The translations under genes and the position numbers were made by a program. From Enterococcus haemoperoxidus ATCC BAA-382 (GTDB taxonomy: Bacteria; Bacillota; Bacilli; Lactobacillales; Enterococcaceae): 64,000 nt of DNA. The notes beneath the pieces are model-generated. The model was given only the letters and a program-made list of their open reading frames with translations. It searched no databases and was not told where the DNA came from. Below, piece by piece: positions 16,738-24,345 of this stretch; position 1 is the first letter of the stretch; the number at the start of each line of letters is the position of its first letter. The DNA lies in NCBI RefSeq assembly GCF_000407165.1, contig NZ_KE136479.1, forward strand, positions 1,995,464-2,059,463. Reading direction: 5' to 3'.

Positions 16738-17991
16738 TTAACCAGCTTTTTTATCTTTTTTATTATACACAATTGCTGGTTTTCCTGTACCTTCAACGGC
16801 CATTTCGGTAATGATCACTTTTTCGATTGTATCATCAGATGGCACATCAAACATGACATCCATCATGATTTCTTCAATGATTGAACGTAGACCACGAGCA
16901 CCTGTATTACGCTCGATTGCTTTATTGGCAATCGCACGAAGAGCATCCTCATCAAATTCTAGTTCTGTGTCATCTAAAGATAATAATTTTTGATATTGTT
17001 TGACTAGTGCATTTTTAGGTTCAGTCAAGATACGAACTAAATCATCTGTCGTCAACTTCTCTAAAGCAGCTGTGACAGGTAAGCGTCCAATAAATTCAGG
17101 AATCAAACCGAATTTCAATAAATCTTCTGGAATGATTTGTTGCATCACGCTTTCATCTTCATTTAACTTGCTGTTTTTCGTACCGAAACCAATTGTTTTT
17201 TCGCCTAAGCGATTTTTAACCATGTTTTCGATCCCGTCAAAGGCTCCTCCAACGATAAACAAGACATTCGTTGTATCGATTTGGATAAATTCTTGGTGTG
17301 GATGCTTACGTCCGCCTTGTGGTGGTACGCTAGCGACTGTTCCTTCCAGGATTTTAAGCAAGGCTTGTTGTACGCCTTCACCTGAGACATCTCTTGTGAT
17401 TGAAACATTTTCACTCTTACGGGCAATTTTATCGATCTCATCAATATAGATAATGCCTTTTTCAGCACGCTCTACATTGAAATCTGCTGATTGTAACAGT
17501 TTCAATAGAATATTTTCTACGTCTTCTCCTACATAACCTGCTTCCGTCAAGCTTGTCGCATCTGCGATCGCAAATGGTACATTCAATGTTCTAGCCAATG
17601 TTTGGGCTAAAAATGTTTTCCCAGAACCTGTTGGGCCAATTAAACAAATATTGCTCTTTTGTAATTCTACATCTTCAGAGCTTGAATTTTCTGATTGATT
17701 TACACGTTTATAGTGATTATAGACAGCCACTGCTAGTGAGCGCTTTGCCTGATCTTGTCCAATTACATATTCGTTTAAGACATCCAATATTTCTTGAGGT
17801 TTTGGGACATCCGTTAATTCACGTACGGCTTCATCGTAAAATTCTTCATCAATAATCTCTTTACATAAGTCGATACATTCATTACAAATATAGACACCAG
17901 GTCCGGCAACGATTTTTTTCACTTCTTCTTGTGTTTTACCACAAAATGAACAGCGAACTGCACCATTGTTGCTATTTGTATTATCGTACAT
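16738..17991 (-). CDS. clpX: ATP-dependent Clp protease ATP-binding subunit ClpX
   Basis: A 417-aa AAA+ unfoldase of full family length. It has an N-terminal C4 zinc-binding domain (CSFCGK...CNECIDLC, residues 9-37), Walker A GPTGSGKT, Walker [11 protein letters not shown], and the C-terminal AAA lid. The frame opens at 18051, but AGAGGGGTGACACGC precedes the ATG at 17991 and homologues begin at the zinc domain, so that start is used. It unfolds substrates for ClpP. Its Spx substrate and the Spx adaptor SpxH are also encoded in this window. Confidence 0.96.
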   Translation of the reverse strand: MYDNTNSNNGAVRCSFCGKTQEEVKKIVAGPGVYICNECIDLCKEIIDEEFYDEAVRELTDVPKPQEILDVLNEYVIGQDQAKRSLAVAVYNHYKRVNQSENSSSEDVELQKSNICLIGPTGSGKTFLAQTLARTLNVPFAIADATSLTEAGYVGEDVENILLKLLQSADFNVERAEKGIIYIDEIDKIARKSENVSITRDVSGEGVQQALLKILEGTVASVPPQGGRKHPHQEFIQIDTTNVLFIVGGAFDGIENMVKNRLGEKTIGFGTKNSKLNEDESVMQQIIPEDLLKFGLIPEFIGRLPVTAALEKLTTDDLVRILTEPKNALVKQYQKLLSLDDTELEFDEDALRAIANKAIERNTGARGLRSIIEEIMMDVMFDVPSDDTIEKVIITEMAVEGTGKPAIVYNKKDKKAG

Positions 17992-18089
17992 GCGTGTCAC
18001 CCCTCTAAAATTAAAAATGACTGTCGTTACAGTCTTAAAATATAATAGCATAAATCAAGTGAAAATGCGAACATTGGATTTGTAAAGAT

Positions 18090-18120
18090 TTGCTAAATAA
18101 AGGAATTCTTATGGTATACT
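18090..18120 (+). promoter_or_regulatory. Promoter of pgl with extended -10
   Basis: TATACT (18115-18120) is preceded by TGG, giving an extended -10. A weak -35 TGCTAA (18091-18096) lies 18 bp upstream. Confidence 0.5.
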
Positions 18121-18180
18121 AAAAGAGTTAAATCAATTGCTGATTTTGATCAACATTCAGTAAAAAATGGAGGGAATTTC

Positions 18181-19209
18181 ATGCTGGAACAAATGTTATT
18201 AGGAACTTATACACGTAGAGAAAGTAAAGGGATTTATCAGATAGCGCTGGATACAGATAAAGAAACACTTTCAGACGCAACGTTGTTAGTAGAAGAAACG
18301 AGTCCAACCTACTTAGCTCTAAATCAAAAGGGAGACTTGTTTAACGTCACTTCTGTTGATGGTGAAGGTGGTACGGCTGCTTATAAACACAATAATGGAC
18401 ACTTTGATTTATTAAATAAAGTCACTGAAGCTGGCGCTCCTCCATGTTATGTAGCGCTTGATGAAGAAAAACAACTGGTTTTTGGTGCTAATTATCACCA
18501 AGGAATTGTTCATGTTTATCGTATTTTAGCCGATGGACAATTAGAACATACAGATAAAATCATACATGATGAACCAACTGGACCACATGAAAATCAAGAC
18601 AATGCCCATGTGCATTATACAGACTTAACGCCAGATCGTCGTTTAGTTGTCTGCGACCTTGGAACAGATCGCGTTTATACGTATGATGTAAGTGAAGATG
18701 GTAAACTCTCTGAGGTTGCCCAATATGTAGCAGAACCTGGAACTGGTCCTCGTCATTTAGTCTTCCATCCAAATAATCAATTCGCTTATCTGTTTGGTGA
18801 GTTAGATAGTACAGTGACGGTTTTAGCTTATAATGCAGCAGATGGTTCCTTTGAACAAGTTCAAAAAGTATCTACTCTACCTGAAGGTTTCAATGAATTT
18901 AACGGTGGGGCTGCGATTCGTATTTCTGCGGATGGACGTTTTGTTTACGCATCAAACCGTGGACATGATTCGATTGCTGTTTTTGCAACAAAGGAAGATG
19001 GTAGTAAAGTAGAGCGTGTACAATTGATTTCTACCGAAGGCGAAATTCCACGTGACTTTGATTTAGATCCAACAGGAAAATTTGTTGTTGCGGCAAATCA
19101 AAATACGGATAATTTAACTCTTTATCGTCGCGACGAAGAAACTGGTCTTTTAGAAATGATTCAAAAAGATGTTTATGCACCTGAATGTGTGTGTGTTTAT
19201 TTTAAATAG
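18181..19209 (+). CDS. pgl: 6-phosphogluconolactonase, lactonase (beta-propeller) family
   Basis: A 342-aa seven-bladed beta-propeller of the YbhE type. It shows repeated blade motifs such as PTYLALNQKGDLF, GPRHLVFHPNNQFAYL, RISADGRFVYASNRGHDSI and PRDFDLDPTGKFVVAANQ. It hydrolyses 6-phosphogluconolactone in the oxidative pentose phosphate pathway. ATGGAGGGAATTTC precedes the start. It is a single gene with its own promoter and terminator. Confidence 0.9.
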   Translation: MLEQMLLGTYTRRESKGIYQIALDTDKETLSDATLLVEETSPTYLALNQKGDLFNVTSVDGEGGTAAYKHNNGHFDLLNKVTEAGAPPCYVALDEEKQLVFGANYHQGIVHVYRILADGQLEHTDKIIHDEPTGPHENQDNAHVHYTDLTPDRRLVVCDLGTDRVYTYDVSEDGKLSEVAQYVAEPGTGPRHLVFHPNNQFAYLFGELDSTVTVLAYNAADGSFEQVQKVSTLPEGFNEFNGGAAIRISADGRFVYASNRGHDSIAVFATKEDGSKVERVQLISTEGEIPRDFDLDPTGKFVVAANQNTDNLTLYRRDEETGLLEMIQKDVYAPECVCVYFK

Positions 19210-19225
19210 TTATTAGGATCATTAA

Positions 19226-19282
19226 AAAACGACTTCTCGTGTTTCTTAGCTTTCGCTGAATTCATGAGAAGTCGATTTTTTA
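19226..19282 (+). terminator. Terminator of pgl
   Basis: CGACTTCTC (19230-19238) pairs with GAGAAGTCG (19266-19274), followed by ATTTTTTAT. Confidence 0.75.
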
Positions 19283-19298
19283 TATTGAGTTTTCTATT

Positions 19299-19583
19299 CT
19301 AAAAATTTTGTTTTAACTCTGTTCCTATAACTTTGAATGAAACATCGGTATAATGTTTGTTCAACTCTTCTGTTTTTACATTCATTAAACTGACTTTCAC
19401 AAATTTATTCAAAGAGAAGCTACTGTTGCTTAGATTAACTCGGTGTTCAGAAAATATTCTTTTGGTATGTCCAATTATTGAAAACACATAAGTTAGCACT
19501 TCTTCCTTCTTGATTTCTTTGAATAAATCCTGATATTTCTCTAAATAATCAGAATTATATAGTTCATTTGACCGTTGAATCAT
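19299..19583 (-). CDS. Hypothetical protein, 94 aa
   Basis: I do not recognise this protein. It is a mixed helix/strand sequence without signal peptide or membrane segment, with the stretch EVLTYVFSIIGHTKRIFSEHRVNLSNS in the middle. AAGGAA lies 10 nt before the ATG, an acceptable binding site. It stands alone between pgl and anmK. It could be a real orphan gene or the remaining end of a longer one. Confidence 0.45.
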   Translation of the reverse strand: MIQRSNELYNSDYLEKYQDLFKEIKKEEVLTYVFSIIGHTKRIFSEHRVNLSNSSFSLNKFVKVSLMNVKTEELNKHYTDVSFKVIGTELKQNF

Positions 19584-19733
19584 TGCTAATAAATTCCTTT
19601 TTTATAGTGAGCGTTACAAAAAAACTACTTCTTTTGGTACAGATACTAAAATCATTATTAACTCATCTAGAACTTATACGCTCTACGTATGTTTAGGGCG
19701 AGCTTTCTTCACTCACCCCTTAAACTAATCCTC

Positions 19734-20861
19734 TTAATAATAGGTTATACTTCCTAATGGTACCGAGCGTTTCGCACCTGTTGCACTTGGTACATTTCCT
19801 GGACAGTGTTGTAATGTTTGATTTGCCAAAATCGCCATAGCAATCGCCTCTTTTGCTTCTGATGAAAAACCGATTTCTTCTTGGATAAGCACTTTAACCT
19901 CTGGCAATTCAGCTTTGATCATAGCAATCAACGTTTGATTGTAACTCCCTCCGCCACCAATGATCAATTCAGTTTTCCCAATTACAAAAGGTTTAACAGC
20001 TTCTGCAATCGATTTAGCTGTAAACATTGTTGCTGTTGCAATCAAATCATTTGGCCCAACTGACCATTTTTCCAATAAAGAGCTGGTAAACTGTTTCCCA
20101 AAATCTTCTCGCCCCGTTGTTTTTGGGGGTGATTTTTTTATATAAGGATGGGCCATCAATTCTTCTAATAACTGATAATCAACTGTTCCTTGACTAGCAT
20201 AAAAACCATCTTTATCATACTCTTGATTAAAAAAATGCAAACAGAGCTCGTTCATGATTACATTTCCTGGACCTGTATCAAAGGCAATCATATCTGCTAT
20301 TTCTCCTGATTTAGGAATAACGGTGACATTACCGATTCCACCAATATTTTGAAGTAGGCGCGTTGTCTCAGGTTTTTGGTATAGTATATACTCTGAATAA
20401 GGAACAATCGGAGCACCTTGACCGCCAACTGCCATGTCGCGTTCTCTAAAATTTGAAACAACCGTTGTCTTTGTCCGCTCACAAATTACAGCTGAGGCAC
20501 CTATTTGTAAAGTTGATGCATAAAAACCATCTCGAGCATAAGGAATATGAAAAAGAGTTTGCCCATGACTGCCAATAAAAGCCAAATCATTTAAAGAAAT
20601 TTCTGCTTTGTTACAAACATCCAGAACAGCTTGAGCAAAGCATTCACCTAATTCAATGTTTAAAGAACAGATTTTTTCTACATCTGAACTTTCTAATGAT
20701 AAAGCTTCACGAATGTTTTGAAGTGTTGTGCCTTTAAAAGGAACTGTTAAAAATTTGACCAACTTAACAGAAGTTGTTTCATTTTTGCCTGTGATATCCA
20801 CCAAAGCTGCATCGATACCATCTAAGGAAGTACCTGACATTAAACCAACTGCATAAACCAT
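19734..20861 (-). CDS. anmK: Anhydro-N-acetylmuramic acid kinase AnmK
   Basis: A 375-aa kinase with the family start GLMSGTSLDGIDAALVDI, a central GSHGQTLFH, the ATP-site segment IGGIGNVTVI, FDTGPGNVIMNEL, and the C-terminal LIIGGGGSYN. AnmK opens the 1,6-anhydro ring of anhMurNAc and phosphorylates it to MurNAc-6-phosphate in cell-wall recycling. It is last in an operon with mupG, a small membrane protein and a PTS permease. MurQ, the next enzyme in the usual route, is not in the window. Confidence 0.93.
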   Translation of the reverse strand: MVYAVGLMSGTSLDGIDAALVDITGKNETTSVKLVKFLTVPFKGTTLQNIREALSLESSDVEKICSLNIELGECFAQAVLDVCNKAEISLNDLAFIGSHGQTLFHIPYARDGFYASTLQIGASAVICERTKTTVVSNFRERDMAVGGQGAPIVPYSEYILYQKPETTRLLQNIGGIGNVTVIPKSGEIADMIAFDTGPGNVIMNELCLHFFNQEYDKDGFYASQGTVDYQLLEELMAHPYIKKSPPKTTGREDFGKQFTSSLLEKWSVGPNDLIATATMFTAKSIAEAVKPFVIGKTELIIGGGGSYNQTLIAMIKAELPEVKVLIQEEIGFSSEAKEAIAMAILANQTLQHCPGNVPSATGAKRSVPLGSITYY

Positions 20862-20906
20862 GAATTTCGCCTCGATTAACTTATTTTTGTATTTGAATTT
20901 TATTGC

Positions 20907-21998
20907 CTATTGTTTCACTTCATGAAAAGCAAATTTTTGCCAAGGTCTTAGATAAGGTAACAAAATACGGTCAGCTTCCGTAATTTTACCAACAACATTT
21001 GATTTACCTGAGTTTTTCATCGGCAATAATGCCACCTGCAGTTCGCCTGCATAATGGGCATATAATGACGATTCAATAATAATATCTCCTGTTTCCATAT
21101 CAATTGTATTAAATGGAACAAATTCGTGCCCTTTGTATTTTACTCGACTTTGCGTTGAACGAACTACGTAATCAGAAATATCTCCACGATTAAAATGAAA
21201 TTCATCTAAAATAATTGTTCTTTCTAATTCTGGTGTCTCACAGTCAATCACACAATCAAATGTTAGACGATAAGGATCGATTTCACTTAAAGCTTTGAGC
21301 TCTTCTTCTGAAGCAAAAGCATTAGCGATTATTACATCATCGATCACGTTTGTTGCCCATAGATGTTTAGCTTGAGTAGTGATTGGCCACGTTCGGTGCA
21401 TTTCTAATGTACACAAGCCTTCTTCTACAGGCCAAGGACCAATAGTTGCTGAAGGAGAATTGATCAATGCTGCTGTCCCGATTCCATGTTCTTTGTATAC
21501 TTCTGAAGTTGCAAAAAAATGCTCATAATTTAGTCCTGTATAGCGATGAGGATAAAAATTGTGACAACCGAATAATTTGTCCGAATTAGCCTGATAACTT
21601 AGAATATTTTCTAGATAACGAGTGCCAGAACTAATATTCAACACGATATCCAACTCTTGTTCATTAAACGTCATAATTGATTCTTCATTTCCGGTAAATC
21701 CCATATCCAAACGAATGCCATCTACTCCTATTTCTTTAAAAAAGGTCAAATCCTCATAGCTAATGCCTAATTCTCCAAAAACTCTAGGACTAACATCGGC
21801 AATAACATCCATACCTAACCCTTTTCCATAAAGAATCGTCTCTGTAAACTCATTTAAAATCTGCTCTTTTCCTTCTTCAACAGATAATAAGCAAGTAAAA
21901 ACACGTTTAAAATTATACTTTGCCGCTAAATCCATATACGCCTTTATTGCATCTACGCTACTATGATTTGGATAAACTGAAATCCCTAATTTTCTCAT
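20907..21998 (-). CDS. mupG: MupG family 6-phospho-N-acetylmuramidase (DUF871)
   Basis: A 363-aa protein with the DUF871 start LGISVYPNHSSVDAIKAYM, a TIM-barrel N-terminal part (GIRLDMGFTG, DIVLNISSGTRYLENIL, GCHNFYPHRYTGL) and the small C-terminal barrel. Characterised MupG cleaves MurNAc-6-phosphate-GlcNAc inside the cell. The gene sits between a PTS EIIC and anmK, consistent with uptake and breakdown of a phosphorylated muropeptide-derived disaccharide. Confidence 0.9.
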   Translation of the reverse strand: MRKLGISVYPNHSSVDAIKAYMDLAAKYNFKRVFTCLLSVEEGKEQILNEFTETILYGKGLGMDVIADVSPRVFGELGISYEDLTFFKEIGVDGIRLDMGFTGNEESIMTFNEQELDIVLNISSGTRYLENILSYQANSDKLFGCHNFYPHRYTGLNYEHFFATSEVYKEHGIGTAALINSPSATIGPWPVEEGLCTLEMHRTWPITTQAKHLWATNVIDDVIIANAFASEEELKALSEIDPYRLTFDCVIDCETPELERTIILDEFHFNRGDISDYVVRSTQSRVKYKGHEFVPFNTIDMETGDIIIESSLYAHYAGELQVALLPMKNSGKSNVVGKITEADRILLPYLRPWQKFAFHEVKQ

Positions 21999-22027
21999 TA
22001 TCTTAGCTCCTTTACAATCATTTTATT

Positions 22028-22309
22028 CTATCTGATTTTCGATTCACTTTCCTGATGCTTTTGCTCTACTAGTAAACGACTGCTTTCAAAAAAGATAACT
22101 GCCAATAAACCACTAATACCATACACTCCTTGTTTGATGATTTCTGGCATATTTGGAAACATAAGGTTTGGAATCAACGCAATCAAAAAAACAGAACAAC
22201 CAATCAACCAGCGATTAGGTAGTAGATTCTTCTTTTTTAATTGATGGGTCATTATCAAGCCGACAACAATAAATAAAACACTTGCTACCATAAAAACTAT
22301 TTTAGTCAT
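22028..22309 (-). CDS. Small three-helix membrane protein of the MurNAc operon
   Basis: A 93-aa protein with three hydrophobic segments (about residues 3-21, 35-52 and 60-78) and a charged C-terminal tail. Not recognised. It lies 29 bp upstream of mupG and 94 bp downstream of the EIIC gene. The position suggests a helper of the permease, but nothing in the sequence shows its role. Confidence 0.7.
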   Translation of the reverse strand: MTKIVFMVASVLFIVVGLIMTHQLKKKNLLPNRWLIGCSVFLIALIPNLMFPNMPEIIKQGVYGISGLLAVIFFESSRLLVEQKHQESESKIR

Positions 22310-22345
22310 TTTTTTGCCTCCTACCTTCTGGCTTTTAAAGAAACA

Positions 22346-22384
22346 ACGGAATGGAAAATCATTAAAGTGTTTTTTCCATTCCGT
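22346..22384 (-). terminator. Hairpin between EIIC gene and downstream operon genes
   Basis: A 13-bp stem ACGGAATGGAAAA (22346-22358) with TTTTCCATTCCGT (22372-22384). In the direction of the operon only TGTTTCTTT follows, so partial termination is likely. A clean T run follows on the opposite strand. Confidence 0.6.
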
Positions 22385-22403
22385 CTTTTTTTATCTGTTA
22401 CTC

Positions 22404-23702
22404 TTATTTTGCGATAGCATGTTCTTTTTCTAATTCATTATTATCGTAAATCATTACAAAAGGATAGTAAATCACTACTGAAATAATAATCAGTACAATA
22501 TTCAACACAGCTGCTCGCCAATCTCCACCTGTTGCCAAGTATGCGCCAATTGGCCCAGGCAAAGTCCAAGGTGCTGTAAAGATCACACGATTCACTAAGC
22601 CAAATTGAGTAGCGAACCACGCAATAGTAGCGGTAACCATCGGTGTTATAATAAACGGGATGATTAAAATCGGGTTCAACACGATCGGTGTTCCGAAAAT
22701 CAACGGCTCGTTAATATTGAAAATAGCTGGTGCTAGTGTTGCCTTTCCTAATTTTGAAGCGAATTGAGATTTCGTTTTAAAAGCGAGTAACAATGCTAAT
22801 CCAATCGTACAACCTGAACCGCCGATCCAAATAAACCATTGATAAAATGGCTCTGCTGCGATATTCGGCAACTCTTTTCCAGCAGCCATTGCAGCCGTAT
22901 TTCCATCTAATAATTGCAGCCATAATGGTCTCGCTAATGATCCGACGATAGAGACCCCGTGAATCCCAAACGACCAAAAGAATGTAATCATGAAGATCAA
23001 CAGTAAAACACTCGGTAAACTATCCGCTGCACTAACTAAAGGGCTTACAATTTTAGAAATTGTTGAGTGCCAATCAAATCCGATAAAGTAAGTCAAGGTA
23101 GAGATTCCTAGAATAACAATCAATGTCGGTGTCAGCGTTTCAAAAGATCTAGCAACAGCTGGAGGCACTTGTTCTGGCATTGTGATTTTAAATCTTGATT
23201 TATCCGTGATACGATAAATTTCAACAGCTAAAATCGACGTAATAATCCCAACGAACATTCCTCCACCGCCTAAATTGGCCATCGGTAACACAAACCCAGT
23301 AGTTCCTGCAGCATCAAGTGCCTCTGCCGGAATATTTACTGGAACAAACGTTAAAAGAAAAGCAATCGTCGCTAAAATTCCCCCTGAAATAACGTCTAAA
23401 TTATATGTTTTAGATAAACTTGCTCCAATACCAAAGGTTGCGTAAAGGGTCATGATGTACATCGTCATGCGATACGGCAATAAAATCGTCGCTGCATTAG
23501 ACGTTAGGAACTGCGTGATGCCCCAATCTGCTGGAAGTGGGGGAAAAGCAATGATCAAGAAAAACGATCCAATAATAATCAATGGCAAGGTCGCAATGAT
23601 CCCATCTCGGATTGCACGCAAATGGCGCTGATTGGCTAATTTCGCCATCGGTCCTGCTAAATGTTCTTCAATAAATTCAGTAAACTTTTTCAATTTTCTC
23701 AT
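22404..23702 (-). CDS. PTS sugar transporter EIIC, lactose/cellobiose (CelB) family
   Basis: A 432-aa polytopic permease with the CelB-type N-terminus (FIEEHLAGPMAKLANQRHL, IRDGIIATLPLIIIGSFFLI) and the C-terminal FNINEPLIFGTPIVLNP, the conserved substrate-site region of this EIIC family. It carries sugar across the membrane with phosphorylation by separate EIIA and EIIB proteins, none of which is nearby. Neighbouring mupG and anmK point to a MurNAc-containing saccharide as cargo. That is inference; the family itself mostly handles beta-glucosides and chitobiose. Confidence 0.88.
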   Translation of the reverse strand: MRKLKKFTEFIEEHLAGPMAKLANQRHLRAIRDGIIATLPLIIIGSFFLIIAFPPLPADWGITQFLTSNAATILLPYRMTMYIMTLYATFGIGASLSKTYNLDVISGGILATIAFLLTFVPVNIPAEALDAAGTTGFVLPMANLGGGGMFVGIITSILAVEIYRITDKSRFKITMPEQVPPAVARSFETLTPTLIVILGISTLTYFIGFDWHSTISKIVSPLVSAADSLPSVLLLIFMITFFWSFGIHGVSIVGSLARPLWLQLLDGNTAAMAAGKELPNIAAEPFYQWFIWIGGSGCTIGLALLLAFKTKSQFASKLGKATLAPAIFNINEPLIFGTPIVLNPILIIPFIITPMVTATIAWFATQFGLVNRVIFTAPWTLPGPIGAYLATGGDWRAAVLNIVLIIISVVIYYPFVMIYDNNELEKEHAIAK

Positions 23703-24345
23703 CTCCTATTTACATTCAACTCATTCATAAAAGCCCTTACAAATAACAATTAAAAAAAATGAATTACAACATAATTGCGTGAACACATTGTTTTATTAGT
23801 CAATCTACCAAACGAAACAGCAACTACGCATCTAACTAAATTACTTGAACCTGATTTTAACCTCCTGTCTTTCAATTTTCCGTTTTTCCAGTTCTTCACC
23901 TATTTAAAACGTATCGATATTCACCTGCTACACTCATCGACAACCCCATCATACAGTTAAAGAACTATTTTTTCAACATTTATATATAAAAAACGAAATA
24001 AAATTTCAATATTCACAATTATAAATCTAAATAAGAAATATTATTCATACTAATATAAATAAATATATTAAAGTTGTATTTTTTGAGTGAAATTTAATTC
24101 CTGAAAAGTCATTCAACCATTTTGAGTGAAAATAATAATCAAAAAAAGGTTTTTTTCGACTATTTTTGATTTAAAACTAGCCCAAAATAACTTACATATA
24201 TATTCTTTCTTATCTCAATCTACATCAAAAACCATAAATCATTATTACCTATTCAGAAAGTACCCTTTTTTGAACACTTTCGACTAAAAAATGAGAAAAA
24301 ACTAATCTATACTAAATTTAATTCAAAGAAAGAAGGTTAGTAAAA
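23703..24345. other. AT-rich intergenic region between divergent EIIC and M60 protease genes
   Basis: A 643-bp region with no convincing gene. It must hold both promoters, but I find no strong -35/-10 pair. The 12-bp direct repeat TTTTGAGTGAAA occurs at 24081-24092 and 24120-24131. A 61-codon frame at 23775-23960 has no ribosome binding site. Confidence 0.5.

Noticed and set aside
17000-17449. 149-codon plus-strand frame opposite clpX
   Set aside because: Shadow of clpX with no supporting start signal.
19689-19727. Terminator of anmK
   Set aside because: TTTAGGG..GAG pairs only imperfectly with CTC..CCCTTAA and no T run follows in the right direction; too weak to call.
23729-23745. CcpA (cre) site upstream of the EIIC gene
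   Set aside because: TTGTAAGGGCTTTTA misses two fixed positions of the cre consensus, including the central CG.
23775-23960. Small plus-strand gene between the EIIC and M60 genes
   Set aside because: It would start at a TTG just after a stop codon, has no ribosome binding site, and its translation shows no recognisable family.
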